Source of the DNA: Alphaproteobacteria bacterium
GTDB lineage: Bacteria; Pseudomonadota; Alphaproteobacteria; Rhodobacterales; Rhodobacteraceae
NCBI GenBank assembly: GCA_030425925.1
Contig: JAUHZO010000012.1
Coordinates: 1 to 64,000, forward strand
Length of the DNA: 64,000 nucleotides
Direction: 5' to 3'
A model generated the notes under the pieces. That model was not told the DNA's origin and searched no databases. It saw only the letters and a list, made by a program, of their open reading frames with translations. Positions 29,029 to 38,601 of this stretch are shown in pieces. A program made the translations under genes and the position numbers. The stretch's first letter is position 1. Every line of letters starts with the position of its first letter.

Positions 29029-29457
29029 TCAGAACAGGGCGAAATGATGCCGCTGGCTGCGCACGCCGCGGGCGGCCAGTTCGGACTCCAGCACCTGCGG
29101 CGTCGGAAGGGCGTCCTGCGGCAGGGTCAGGCGCTTGCCGCTGTCCAGCACCACCCGCACCCGCACCGACAGGTCAAGCCGCGTTTCCAGGCGGACATGG
29201 TCGATGCGCGCCAGCGCGATCTCGCCCTCCTGTCCGCCCGAGCGCCAGCGGATCTGCGCATCGTCCAGCACCAGCGCGGCACGACGGCCAGTGGCAAAGT
29301 CCCAGGCGGCGGGCAAGGTTGTGGCCAGCAGCAGCGCCGCGACCCAGGCCGCCATCCCTACCGCCAGCCACAACGCCACGATCCCGCCCCAGACCGCCAG
29401 CAGCACCAGTGCTGCGGCGGGACGGCGGGCCGTGCTGTGATGCTCGAAGCGGCTCAT
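29029..29457 (-). CDS. Small membrane protein with PH-like C-terminus
   Basis: A protein of 142 residues, not recognised by name. Two hydrophobic segments (about 14-34 and 36-50) follow a short basic N-terminus, and the remaining 90 residues alternate strand-like stretches (ALVLDDAQIRWRSGG, EIALARIDHVRLETR, VRVVLDSGKRLTLP). That layout resembles small membrane proteins with a bacterial PH-like domain. The start overlaps the stop of the SDR gene (ATGA), making it the last gene of a pepN-SDR operon. Confidence 0.65.
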   Translation of the reverse strand: MSRFEHHSTARRPAAALVLLAVWGGIVALWLAVGMAAWVAALLLATTLPAAWDFATGRRAALVLDDAQIRWRSGGQEGEIALARIDHVRLETRLDLSVRVRVVLDSGKRLTLPQDALPTPQVLESELAARGVRSQRHHFALF

Positions 29458-30197
29458 CGTCCGCCGGCGACCTCCATGATCGTCTTGGTGACATAGGACG
29501 CCTTGTCCGACAGCAGCCACAGGATCGCCTCGGCGCATTCCTCGGGCGTGCCGGGGCGGCGCATGGGCGGAGTGTGGCCGATCTTTTCCAGCCGGTCCGG
29601 CTCGCCGCCCTTGGCGTGCAGGTCGGTGGCGATCAGGCCGGGGCGGATGGCGTTCACGCGGATGCCTTCGGGGGCAAGCTCGTCCGCCAGCCCCAGGGTC
29701 AGGGTCTCCAGCGCGCCCTTGGTGGCGGCGTAATCGGGATAGAGGTTGGGGCTGCCCAGCCGCGCCGCCACCGACGAGACATTGACGATGTCGCCGCCCT
29801 GGCCCCAGGCGCGCATCACCGCCACGCCCTGGCGCAGCACCTCGATCGCGCCGAAGACGTTGACGGCAAAGACCTTCTGCACCCGCTCTGGCGTGAGATC
29901 CTGCAGCGACCCGGTGGGCGAGACCACGCCGGCATTGTTGACCAGCCCGATCCGCCCCGGATCCAGCGCGGCGATCTGGCGGAAAAGGCCGGTGACCGCG
30001 TCCATGTCCGACACGTCGGCCTGCATCACATGCGCCTCGGCCCCCGCCGCGCGCAGATCGGTCGCCACCGCCTCGGCTCCGGCGGCATCGCGCCCGTAAT
30101 GCACGACCACCCGTTGCCAGCCATGCGCCGGTGCCAGCCGCGCCGTCGCCGCCCCGATCCCGGCCGAAGCGCCGGTCACCACAAGAAGGTTCGTCAT
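29454..30197 (-). CDS. Short-chain dehydrogenase/reductase, intact
   Basis: A classical SDR of 247 residues. Cofactor motif VVTGASAGIGAATA at the N-terminus, NNAG (VNNAGVVSP), the serine strand (IVNVSSVAA), and the catalytic YAATK, all present, followed by NAIRPGLIATD. A basic residue after beta-2 (HYGRD) suggests NADP preference. The substrate is unknown. Its ATG overlaps the pepN stop and its stop overlaps the following membrane protein gene. Confidence 0.92.
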   Translation of the reverse strand: MTNLLVVTGASAGIGAATARLAPAHGWQRVVVHYGRDAAGAEAVATDLRAAGAEAHVMQADVSDMDAVTGLFRQIAALDPGRIGLVNNAGVVSPTGSLQDLTPERVQKVFAVNVFGAIEVLRQGVAVMRAWGQGGDIVNVSSVAARLGSPNLYPDYAATKGALETLTLGLADELAPEGIRVNAIRPGLIATDLHAKGGEPDRLEKIGHTPPMRRPGTPEECAEAILWLLSDKASYVTKTIMEVAGGR

Positions 30198-32743
30198 GTC
30201 AGGATCCTTGTCACCATTTCGTTCGTGTCGCGGCTGAGCGCAGGCTTGGCGGCGATGCGCTCAAGCTCGGCCCGCATCCGCGCCTGCCGGTCGGCATCGT
30301 AGCGTTTCCAGGTCTGGAACGCGGTGCACATGCGCGCCGTGGTCTGCGGGTTGAGATCGTCCAACCGGATCAGCCAGTCTGCCAGCAGCCGGTAGCCCGC
30401 CCCGTCGGCACGGTGAAAGCCCGCGTGATGGCCCGCAAGCCCACCCAGCAGCGCGCGGAAGCGGTTCGGGTTGCGCCAGTCGAAATCGGCATGCCCGGTC
30501 AGGCGGGCGGCGATATCTGCGGCCTCGGCCGGCGGGGCAGAGGCGACCTGCAGGGCGAACCACTTGTCCATCACCAGCTTGTCCTGCCGCCACTGGTCGT
30601 AGAACGCCGCCAGCTGCGCCTCGCCGCGCCCGGCGCGGATCAGGTTGACCAGCGCGGTCTGCTGCAGCGTCATGTTGTCGGCCGCGTCGAACAGCGCCGC
30701 CGCGGCCTTGCCGCCATCCAGCCGCGTGCTCAGCGCCAGCACCGCGGCGCCCAGGGCGCGCTGGCCCGATTGTCCGGCATCGGGGCGGTAGCTGTCGGTA
30801 ACGCGCGCCTCTTCGGCCAGTTGTGGCAGCAGGTCGATCCAGCGTTCGGCCTTGACCTGCGCCAGGCTTTCCTGCGCCTCCCAGATCGCCTCGGGATCGG
30901 GGGTGCTGCCCTGTTCGAACAGCGCCTGGGCCAGTTCCGTGGCGGTGGGGCCGGCCAGCATCAGCGCGCGATAGGCCGGGTCGAGCGTCGTGTCACGGAT
31001 CACCCGCTCCAGCCCGTCGAGCCAGGTGGCGTCGGGCCCGGCCCCCTCGACGATCATCGCCAGCAGGCTGTCGCGGGCCAGCGCGCGGTTCGCCTCCCAC
31101 CGGTTGAACGGGTCGGTGTCGTGCGCCAGCAGAAAGGCGCGCTCCTCGCGGCTTGCGCTGCGCTCCAGCACCACCGGGGCCGAGAAGCCGCGCAGGAGCG
31201 ACGGCACCGGGCGCGCGGCCAGCCCGTCGAAGCGGAAGCTCTGCTCGGCCTCGGTGATCTCCAGCAGGGTGGTGGGCAGGACCTCGTCGCCATTGGGGTT
31301 CAGCAGCCCGACCGCCATGGGGATCACCTGCGGGGCCTTGTCGGGCTGGCCCGGCGTGGGCGGCGTGTGCTGGCGGAAGGTCAGCGTGTAGGTGCCGTCG
31401 TCGTAGCCTTCCTCGACCGCCACGCGCGGCGTGCCGGCCTGGCTGTACCAGCGCCGGAACTGCGTCAGGTCGCGGCCGGTGGCGTCCTCGAACACGCGCA
31501 GCCAGTCCTCGATGGTGGCGGCGTCGCCATCATGGCGGTCGAAATACAGATCCAGCGCCTTGGCATAGCCGTCATCGCCCACCAGCCGCCTGAGCATGCC
31601 GATCACCTCGGCCCCCTTCTCGTAGACGGTGGCGGTGTAGAAGTTGTTGATCTCCTGATAGCTTTCGGGCCGCACCGGATGCGCCAGCGGGCCCTGGTCC
31701 TCGGGGAACTGGCGCGCGCGCAGGGCCATGACATTGTTGATCCGCTCCACCGGGGCCGAGCGCATGTCGGCCGAGAACTGCTGGTCACGGAACACCGTCA
31801 GCCCCTCTTTCAGGCAAAGCTGGAACCAGTCGCGGCAGGTGATGCGGTTGCCCGTCCAGTTGTGGAAATACTCATGCGCGACAATGGCTTCGATCCGCTC
31901 GAAATTGGCGTCGGTAGCGGTTTCCGGGCTGGCCAGAACGCAGGAGGAATTGAAGATGTTCAGCCCCTTGTTCTCCATCGCGCCCATGTTGAAATCGTCC
32001 ACGGCGACGATGTTGAACACGTCCAGATCGTATTCGCGGCCATAGACGTCTTCGTCCCAGCGCATGGATTTCCGGAGCGCTTCCATCCCCCAGGCGCATT
32101 TGCCTTCGTCCCCGGGCCGCACCCAGATGTTCAGCTCGACCTTGCGTCCGCCCTGCGTGGTAAAGCTGTCAGGGTGGTTCACCAGCTCTCCGGCCACCAG
32201 CGCAAAGAGATAGGCGGGTTTCGGCCAGGGGTCATGCCATTCTGCAAAGCCCGCGCCGCTTTCGACCGGATTGCCGTTGGACAGCAGCACCGGCAGGTCG
32301 GATTCGATCCGCACGGTGAAGATCGCCATCACGTCGGGGCGGTCGGGATAGAAGGTGATCTTGCGAAAGCCTTCGGCCTCGCATTGCGTGCAATACATGC
32401 CGTTCGACATGTACAGCCCTTCCAGCGCGGTGTTGGCCTCGGGCGCGATCTCGACCTCGGCCTCCCACAGGAAGGGGCCGTCGGGCACCTCGCAGGTCAG
32501 GCCCTCGGCGTCGATCTCGGGCTGGACCTCGTGCCCGTCGATGGCGGCGCGGATCAGCGTCAGCTGTTCGCCGTGCAGGAAGAACGGTTGCGCCGGGGCG
32601 CCGGGATTGGGCGCAAAATGGATCCGGGCAAGGACCCGCGTGGCCCGCGGGGCAAGCCGAAAGGTCAGGTGCACATCCTGCACCTGCCAGCCGAACGGCG
32701 TGTAATCGCTCAGGTAAATGGTCTGTGCTGCGGCGTCTTTCAT
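30194..32743 (-). CDS. pepN: Aminopeptidase N
   Basis: An M1-family zinc aminopeptidase of 849 residues that removes N-terminal residues from peptides in the cytosol. Seen: the substrate-binding GAMENKGLNIFN, the zinc and catalytic motif VAHEYFHNWTGNR with the third ligand glutamate downstream (LKEGLTVFRDQQF), and the long alpha-helical C-terminal domain of the PepN subfamily. No signal peptide. Length is close to the E. coli enzyme. First gene of a three-gene overlapping operon. Confidence 0.97.
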   Translation of the reverse strand: MKDAAAQTIYLSDYTPFGWQVQDVHLTFRLAPRATRVLARIHFAPNPGAPAQPFFLHGEQLTLIRAAIDGHEVQPEIDAEGLTCEVPDGPFLWEAEVEIAPEANTALEGLYMSNGMYCTQCEAEGFRKITFYPDRPDVMAIFTVRIESDLPVLLSNGNPVESGAGFAEWHDPWPKPAYLFALVAGELVNHPDSFTTQGGRKVELNIWVRPGDEGKCAWGMEALRKSMRWDEDVYGREYDLDVFNIVAVDDFNMGAMENKGLNIFNSSCVLASPETATDANFERIEAIVAHEYFHNWTGNRITCRDWFQLCLKEGLTVFRDQQFSADMRSAPVERINNVMALRARQFPEDQGPLAHPVRPESYQEINNFYTATVYEKGAEVIGMLRRLVGDDGYAKALDLYFDRHDGDAATIEDWLRVFEDATGRDLTQFRRWYSQAGTPRVAVEEGYDDGTYTLTFRQHTPPTPGQPDKAPQVIPMAVGLLNPNGDEVLPTTLLEITEAEQSFRFDGLAARPVPSLLRGFSAPVVLERSASREERAFLLAHDTDPFNRWEANRALARDSLLAMIVEGAGPDATWLDGLERVIRDTTLDPAYRALMLAGPTATELAQALFEQGSTPDPEAIWEAQESLAQVKAERWIDLLPQLAEEARVTDSYRPDAGQSGQRALGAAVLALSTRLDGGKAAAALFDAADNMTLQQTALVNLIRAGRGEAQLAAFYDQWRQDKLVMDKWFALQVASAPPAEAADIAARLTGHADFDWRNPNRFRALLGGLAGHHAGFHRADGAGYRLLADWLIRLDDLNPQTTARMCTAFQTWKRYDADRQARMRAELERIAAKPALSRDTNEMVTRILT

Positions 32744-32878
32744 GGCGGTGCTCCTGCGGCGGACGGTGGACGGGTGGGGCCCGGAACCTAAGTGTTAGAG
32801 CGCCGTGCGCGGGCCGTCCACCGGCTGCGGCGGATCGGCCGGAGAAATGAAGGCAATCGGGCGGGCAGGAGAGACGGC

Positions 32879-34381
32879 ATGGTGGCTCTGGTCTGGTTCA
32901 AGCGGGATTTGCGGCTTGGCGATCACCCGGCGCTGGCGCGTGCCATGGCCGCAGGGCCGGTTGTGCCGGTCTGCATTGTCGAGCCGGATTATTGGCGGCA
33001 AGGCGATGTGTCGGGGCGGCACTACGCGTTCCTGCGGGAAAGCCTCGAGTCCCTGCGCGCCGATCTGCGCACCCGCGGCAGCGACCTCGTGCTGCGCGTC
33101 GGCGATGCGGTGGAGGTGCTGGACCGTCTGCGGCACGAGACGGGCGCGGCAGAGCTGTTCAGCCACGAGGAAACCGGCAACGCCTGGACCTTTGCGCGCG
33201 ACCGCCGCGTGGCGGCCTGGGCGCGGGGGCAGGGGGTGCGCTGGGTGGAACTGCCGCAATGCGCCGTGATCCGGGGCCCGCATGACCGCGACCGCTGGGC
33301 GGCAACGCGCAACCGCTTTGTCACGGGCGACGTGGTGCCGGCCCCCCGCGCCTTGCCGCCGGTCGGCCTGCGCTCGGACCCGCTGCCGGCGCGGCTGGGC
33401 GGCGAGGAGGACTGCCCCGGACGCCAGACCGGCGGGCGCGGCGCCGCCGAGGCGCTGCTGGACAGCTTCCTGACCCGCCGCGGCTTGACCTACCGCAAGG
33501 CGATGTCGACGCCGCTGGACGGGGCCGCGGCCTGTTCCCGCCTCAGCCCGCACCTGGCCCTTGGCACCATCTCGGTGCGCGAGGTCATGCAGGCCACCGC
33601 CGCGCGGCAACGCGCGGTGCGCGGCACGCGGGATGGCTGGGTGGGTAGCCTGAAAAGCTTCCAGTCCCGTCTCGCCTGGCGCGACCATTTCATGCAGAAG
33701 CTGGAAGATGAGCCGGAGCTGGAGACTCGCTGCCTGCACCGCGCCTATGAAGGCCTGCGCCCCGCCACGCCGGACCGCGCGCGGCTGGAGGCATGGTGCA
33801 AGGGCGAGACCGGTCTGCCCTTTGTCGACGCCTGCATGCGATCCTTGCGTGCGACCGGCTGGCTGAACTTCCGGATGCGGTCGATGGTGATGTCGGTGGC
33901 GTCGTATCACCTCTGGCTGGATTGGCGGGCGACGGGGCTGCACCTGGCGCGGATGTTCACCGATTACGAACCGGGCATCCATTGGTCGCAGGTGCAGATG
34001 CAGTCGGGCACCACGGGGATCAACACGCTGCGGATCTACAACCCTGTCAAGCAGGGGCGCGACCAGGACCCCGAGGGCGTGTTCACCCGCCGCTGGTGCC
34101 CGGAACTGGCAGACGTGCCGGACATGTACCTGCAAGAGCCTTGGCGCTGGCAGGGGCGGGTCGATTATCCGCCGCCACTGATCGACGTGGCGCAGGCGGC
34201 GCGCGCCGCGCGCGAGGCGATCTGGGCCGTCCGGCGCGAAGACGGGTTCCGGGACGAGGCGGCGCGAGTGGTCCGTAAACACGCCTCCCGCAAGGACCCG
34301 GGTCGGCATTTCGTGAACGACCGCGAGGCGCGCGCGCGGACGCGCGGGCGCGACGAGCGGCAGCTGAAGCTGGACCTCTGA
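32879..34381 (+). CDS. Cryptochrome/photolyase family protein
   Basis: A flavoprotein of 500 residues. N-terminal alpha/beta domain begins [16 protein letters not shown], as in class I photolyases. The FAD-binding helical domain has [45 protein letters not shown] and [14 protein letters not shown]. The [10 protein letters not shown] and TRRWCPEL segments are present. It could be a DNA photolyase or a signalling cryptochrome; the C-terminal tail rich in Arg differs from textbook PhrB. The start at 32879 is supported by AGGAGAG eight bases upstream. Its stop overlaps the start of a DUF2256 gene. Confidence 0.88.
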   Translation: MVALVWFKRDLRLGDHPALARAMAAGPVVPVCIVEPDYWRQGDVSGRHYAFLRESLESLRADLRTRGSDLVLRVGDAVEVLDRLRHETGAAELFSHEETGNAWTFARDRRVAAWARGQGVRWVELPQCAVIRGPHDRDRWAATRNRFVTGDVVPAPRALPPVGLRSDPLPARLGGEEDCPGRQTGGRGAAEALLDSFLTRRGLTYRKAMSTPLDGAAACSRLSPHLALGTISVREVMQATAARQRAVRGTRDGWVGSLKSFQSRLAWRDHFMQKLEDEPELETRCLHRAYEGLRPATPDRARLEAWCKGETGLPFVDACMRSLRATGWLNFRMRSMVMSVASYHLWLDWRATGLHLARMFTDYEPGIHWSQVQMQSGTTGINTLRIYNPVKQGRDQDPEGVFTRRWCPELADVPDMYLQEPWRWQGRVDYPPPLIDVAQAARAAREAIWAVRREDGFRDEAARVVRKHASRKDPGRHFVNDREARARTRGRDERQLKLDL

Positions 34382-34548
34382 TGCCGCGGGGAGTGAAGAA
34401 ATCCCACCTGCCGTCCAGGATCTGCGCCACCTGCGGCAAGCCGTTCACCTGGCGCAGGAAATGGGCGCGGGTCTGGGACGAGGTGCGTTATTGCTCGGAC
34501 CGCTGTCGGCGGGAAAAGCCCGCCGCGCGCAACGCCTCTCTTGGTTAA
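34381..34548 (+). CDS. DUF2256 zinc-ribbon protein
   Basis: A basic protein of 55 residues. Two cysteine pairs, ICATCGKPF and [10 protein letters not shown], form a presumed zinc ribbon, and [12 protein letters not shown] between them is typical of DUF2256. The ATG shares a base with the photolyase stop (TGATG), so the two are translationally coupled. DUF2256 genes frequently accompany cryptochrome/photolyase genes, which suggests a helper role. It ends with TAA. Confidence 0.85.
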   Translation: MPRGVKKSHLPSRICATCGKPFTWRRKWARVWDEVRYCSDRCRREKPAARNASLG

Positions 34549-34616
34549 CACCTTCTTGACCGCCCGCGGCTTACGCTCCGGCCACGCCCAATCACGGGCG
34601 TGGAAAGGAGAAGACG

Positions 34617-34694
34617 ATGACCGATAATACCTATCGGTGGCTGACTGTCGGCCTCATGGTGGTGACCATTCTCGTGATGATTGCCATCGGCTGA
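34617..34694 (+). CDS. Tiny single-pass membrane protein (25 aa)
   Basis: An unrecognised gene of 26 codons. A strong AAAGGAG sits six to seven bases before ATG 34617. The product starts MTDNTYRW and continues as one hydrophobic helix (LTVGLMVVTILVMIAIG), then stops. Codons 2-7 lie in a small hairpin (ACCGATA pairing with TATCGGT), which could affect initiation. It is followed by a strong GC hairpin at 34703-34732. Too short for usual gene finders, but the ribosome site plus membrane helix argue for translation. Confidence 0.6.
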   Translation: MTDNTYRWLTVGLMVVTILVMIAIG

Positions 34695-34702
34695 CAAAAG
34701 CC

Positions 34703-34732
34703 GCGCCCGGGATGTGACCGCATCCCGGGCGC
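34703..34732. terminator. Strong GC hairpin after the tiny membrane gene
   Basis: GCGCCCGGGATG pairs perfectly with CATCCCGGGCGC around a six-base loop, eight bases after the 25-residue gene. A pyrimidine-rich stretch with few T residues follows. Probably a terminator; it may also stop the RND operon transcribed from the other side. Confidence 0.6.
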
Positions 34733-34762
34733 ATTTCGGGGGTTTCCCCCCGGAAAGGAGTG

Positions 34763-34822
34763 ATGTCCGAAGACACCTATCGGTGTCCTGAACATACGCT
34801 CTATTCCTTACCGTTTCAATAA
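34763..34822 (+). other. Degenerate second copy of the tiny gene's start
   Basis: GGAAAGGAG then ATG 34763 and ACACCTATCGGTG closely repeat the beginning of the gene at 34617 (GGAAAGGAG, ATG, ATACCTATCGGTG). The frame would encode only 19 residues, MSEDTYRC followed by a non-hydrophobic tail, ending TAA. It therefore keeps the ribosome site and first codons but lost the membrane helix. Probably a decayed duplicate or a regulatory decoy. The GACACC/GGTGTC hairpin at 34772-34787 covers its early codons. Confidence 0.45.
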
Positions 34823-34827
34823 CAACC

Positions 34828-37800
34828 CTATTCCGCCGCGCGCAGCGGCAGTTCCGGCTGGTCGGGCAGGGGGACAAGGCGCATGTCGTCCTCGTCCTCC
34901 CACAGGATCTCGGGCGCGCGCACGTGGCGGGCGGCGCGCTGCAGTGCCCAGTCGCGGGCCACGCGGCTTTGCCGTCCGGCCCCCATCCGGGCCAGCAGGC
35001 GGGCAAACCACATCACGTAGGTCCAGAACCAGACGCGTGCCGCCAGCATGGCGGGGGTGAAGACCAGCGTCAGCACCGTCGCCAGACCCAGGCCGAACAC
35101 CACCGCCGTGGCCAGGTTCTTCCACCACAGCGCGGTGGGGCTGTCGATGGAGTAGCCGCCGCCGAAGAAGTCCAGCGAAAGCCCGAACATCATCGGCGCC
35201 AGCCCCGCCATCGTGGTGATGGTGGTCAGCAGCACCGGGCGGATGCGGTCTTCGGCGGTGCGCACGATGGCCTCGATCCGCGGCATGTAGCGGCTGTATT
35301 CCTGATAGGTGTCGATCAGGACGATGTTGTTGTTCACCACGATCCCCGCCAGCGCGACAATCCCTGTGCCGGTCATGATGATCGAGAAATATTGCCCCAT
35401 CAGGATCATGCCCCAAAGCACACCCGCGGTGGACAGCACCACGGCCAGAAGCACCAGCGTGGCGTTGTAGAACGAGTTGAACTGCGCCAGCAGGATGATG
35501 AACATCAGGCCCAGCGCGGCCCCGAAGGCCGATTGCAGGAAGGCCTGGCTTTCCTCCTGCTCCTCCTGGTCGCCGGTCCATTCCCAGGCGACGCCCGCAG
35601 GCAGCGGCGCGCCGTCCAGCCAGCCGGTCAGGTCCAGGATGCGTTCGTTGGCGGTGACGGGGATGGCGCGCAGCTCTTCTGCGTCGGCCAGCTCTTCGAG
35701 CCGCGCGCGGTCGGTCTCGCCCGGGGACAGCGCATAGCTGTTTTCGCCGATCCGCAGGCTGCCGGCGTCCGCCTGCTCCACCGCGCGGCCAAAGCCCAGG
35801 GTTTCGAGGTCGGCCCCGGTGCCGGTGACGAATTTGACCAGCCCCGGCGTGACATCGGCCTTCACGTCGAAAAACCGCTTCTGATCCACCCGGTTCACCT
35901 CGGCCAGCTTGGGCACCGGGATGCGGGTGATGAAGTTCGACAGGGGCACCAGCCCGTCCGCCGTGCGCACCTTGAGCGTGTCGAGCGTCGACAGCACCCG
36001 GTCTTCCTCGGGCAGGCGGACGCGGATCTCGATCTCCTCGTCCGAACTGTCCACCCGCATGGTGTCCAGCAGGATGCCCCGTGTCACCAGCTGCACCATC
36101 GCGCCCACGGTGGCCACGTCCGCACCGTAGCGGCCGGCTTTTTCCACATCCACGTCAATCTGCCAGTCGATCCCGGGCAGCGGGCGGGTGTCCTCGATCA
36201 GGGTCAGCCCGGGCGTCGCCTCGAACCGGCTGCGCGCGGTGGCGGCGGCGGTCAGCAGGTCGTCCCAGTTGTCGCCCTTGAGCCGCAGATGCACCGGCTT
36301 GCCCGAGCCGGGGCCCTGGGTCAGCGACAGCATGTCGATCTCTATCCCCGGGATCCGCTCCAGTTCCGCGGTCAGCTCGGCAATGATGGTGTCGCCGTCA
36401 TAGCGGTCGGCATTGACCTCCTTCATCACGGTGACGTCGATCAGCGGGATCGTGAACCAGGGCACCTGCACGTTGGGGCGTTCTTCCCAGGGCACGGTTT
36501 CGATCTGCACCTGGCCGATGGTGTCCTTGGGCGCTTCCGACCCGCCGGTATTGTTGTTCAGCCCGCCATCGCCGGCAAAGGCAAAGGCCGACTCGATGCC
36601 GGGATGGGCCAGGGCAATGGTTTCGGCCCGGCGCACCAGCGCGTCCTTTTCGGCCAGCGAATAGTTGCCGCGGGCGCGGACATAGATGATCGCCTGTTCC
36701 GGTTCGCTGTCGACGAAGAATTCCACGCCGTTGTTGTTCTGACCGTAATACTGGAAGGTGAACATCACGAAGAACACCACCCCGCCTATGGCGGCCACCG
36801 GCATCAGAGGGTTGCCCACGATGGCCTTGATCGCCCAGCCGAACAGGGTGCGGCGGCGGATCGCCTCCACCCGCTTCTTCTGCTGGCGCAGCGCCGCGGC
36901 GTCCAGCGCGATGGAGGCGAGGACCGAGAACAGCAGGAAGACGGCGATGCCGGGTAGATGCGCCACAACCCCGTCGCCCACCGGCGGGAACAGGTAGGCC
37001 GGGTTCAGCACCATCATCGCGCCGGTGAACAGCCCCACAAGGGCGACGGGCACCAGGGCGGCGCGGACGATCCAGGGCGTGGCGGCGCGCAGGGCTTCGG
37101 CCCGGCGCGTCACCATGCGCGAGAACCGCCCCGTCACCCCGCCCATCACCGGCAGATAGATCAGCGCCACGATCAGCGAGGCCGACAGAACGAAGATCAG
37201 CGTCACCGGAAGCATGCCCATGAACTCGCCCGGCACCCCGGGCCAGAACAGCATCGGCAGGAAGGCGCAGAGCGTGGTGGCGGTCGACGACACCACCGGC
37301 CAGAACATCCGCTTGGCGGCCTCGACATAGGCGTGCATCGGCCCGGTGCCTTCGGAGATGCGCTTGTCGGCATATTCCACCACCACGATGGCCCCGTCGA
37401 CCAGCATGCCCACGGCGAGGATCAGCCCGAACATCACGATGTTCGACACCGTGACCCCCATCAGCGCGAGGAAGGCAAAGCAGAGCAGGAACGAGGTCGG
37501 GATCGCAAAGCCCACCAGCAGCGCGGGCCGCGTGCCAAGCGCGGCCAGCACCACGATCATCACCAGCGCGATCGCCGTCAGGACGGACCCTTCCAGCTGG
37601 CTGACCATGGACTGCACCTGGCGCGACTGGTCGTTCGAGGTGCCCACGTTCACCGTGGCGCGCAGCTCGGACGGCCAGTCGGCCTGTGCGGCATCGACGA
37701 TCTGGCGCACCTCGGCCACGGTGTCGATGATGTTGTAGCCCTTGCGCTTGACCACCTGCAGCGCCACCGTCCGCTCGCCGTTGAACCGCGCGGTGCCGAC

Positions 37801-38601
37801 CCGGTCCTCGAAGGTCAGGTTGATGGTGGCCAGATCGCCCAGCGTCACCACGCGGTCGCCATTGACCTTGACCGGCAGGTTGTAGATGTCGCGCGCCTCG
37901 TCAAAGCTGGACGGGATCTTGACGGCAAAGGTGCCCTGTTCGGTTTCCACCTCGCCCGCGGCAATCAGCTGGTTGTTGTTCTGCACCACATTGATCAGCT
38001 CGCCCGCCGTGACGTTGTAGCTTTCCAGCTTCAACGGGTCGATCAGCACTTCGAGCATCTCGTCGCGATTGCCCGCGATGCCGGCCTCGAGGATCGCATC
38101 CAGCGCCTCGATATCGTCCTGCAGGTCCTTGGCCACCCGCGCCATGGTGCGTTCGGGCACCGGGCCGGACAGGTTCACGATGATGATGGGGAATTGCGAG
38201 AAGTTGAACTCGTTGATCGAATACTGCTCGGCCCCTTCGGGGAAATCCGCCTCGGCATTGTTCATGGCGTCGCGCACATCGGCCATGACCTTGGTCTTGT
38301 CCCAGCCGAATTCGAACTCCAGCACGATCCCGGCATACCCTTCCGAGGCGGTGGCGGACATGGATTTCAGCCCGTCGAGATCGGCCAGTTCCGTCTCCAT
38401 CGGCTTGACCAGCAGCTTTTCGGAATCCGAGGCCGAGATGCCGGGGAAGGGGACCGAGACGAACAGCGCCGGGATCTCGATATCCGGCTCGCCCTCCTTG
38501 GGCAGGGCGACATAGGCATAGCCGCCCACCACAAGGCTCAGCACGATGAAGGCGATGACCATGCGGGCGCGTTCGGCGGCCCAGTCGATGACCCCGGTCA
38601 T
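34828..38601 (-). CDS. RND efflux transporter permease with two extra helices
   Basis: An inner-membrane, proton-driven RND pump of 1257 residues, longer than the usual 1030-1050. The N-terminal helix, porter domain and second half (QFNSFYNATLVLLAVVLST, GIVVNNNIVLIDTYQEYS) are intact. The proton-relay region in helix 4 reads GMLVDGAIVVVEY: Asp402 is kept, but the second Asp of the usual pair is Gly403. Between helix 6 and the normal helix 7 there are two more hydrophobic segments, about 511-533 and 547-570, suggesting 14 membrane spans. Translation is coupled to the upstream adaptor gene (ATGA overlap at 38598-38601). No outer-membrane factor gene is adjacent. Substrate unknown. Confidence 0.92.
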   Translation of the reverse strand: MTGVIDWAAERARMVIAFIVLSLVVGGYAYVALPKEGEPDIEIPALFVSVPFPGISASDSEKLLVKPMETELADLDGLKSMSATASEGYAGIVLEFEFGWDKTKVMADVRDAMNNAEADFPEGAEQYSINEFNFSQFPIIIVNLSGPVPERTMARVAKDLQDDIEALDAILEAGIAGNRDEMLEVLIDPLKLESYNVTAGELINVVQNNNQLIAAGEVETEQGTFAVKIPSSFDEARDIYNLPVKVNGDRVVTLGDLATINLTFEDRVGTARFNGERTVALQVVKRKGYNIIDTVAEVRQIVDAAQADWPSELRATVNVGTSNDQSRQVQSMVSQLEGSVLTAIALVMIVVLAALGTRPALLVGFAIPTSFLLCFAFLALMGVTVSNIVMFGLILAVGMLVDGAIVVVEYADKRISEGTGPMHAYVEAAKRMFWPVVSSTATTLCAFLPMLFWPGVPGEFMGMLPVTLIFVLSASLIVALIYLPVMGGVTGRFSRMVTRRAEALRAATPWIVRAALVPVALVGLFTGAMMVLNPAYLFPPVGDGVVAHLPGIAVFLLFSVLASIALDAAALRQQKKRVEAIRRRTLFGWAIKAIVGNPLMPVAAIGGVVFFVMFTFQYYGQNNNGVEFFVDSEPEQAIIYVRARGNYSLAEKDALVRRAETIALAHPGIESAFAFAGDGGLNNNTGGSEAPKDTIGQVQIETVPWEERPNVQVPWFTIPLIDVTVMKEVNADRYDGDTIIAELTAELERIPGIEIDMLSLTQGPGSGKPVHLRLKGDNWDDLLTAAATARSRFEATPGLTLIEDTRPLPGIDWQIDVDVEKAGRYGADVATVGAMVQLVTRGILLDTMRVDSSDEEIEIRVRLPEEDRVLSTLDTLKVRTADGLVPLSNFITRIPVPKLAEVNRVDQKRFFDVKADVTPGLVKFVTGTGADLETLGFGRAVEQADAGSLRIGENSYALSPGETDRARLEELADAEELRAIPVTANERILDLTGWLDGAPLPAGVAWEWTGDQEEQEESQAFLQSAFGAALGLMFIILLAQFNSFYNATLVLLAVVLSTAGVLWGMILMGQYFSIIMTGTGIVALAGIVVNNNIVLIDTYQEYSRYMPRIEAIVRTAEDRIRPVLLTTITTMAGLAPMMFGLSLDFFGGGYSIDSPTALWWKNLATAVVFGLGLATVLTLVFTPAMLAARVWFWTYVMWFARLLARMGAGRQSRVARDWALQRAARHVRAPEILWEDEDDMRLVPLPDQPELPLRAAE

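Noticed and set aside
30131-32791. Long plus-strand frame opposite pepN
   Set aside because: Antisense shadow of pepN with no recognisable protein features.
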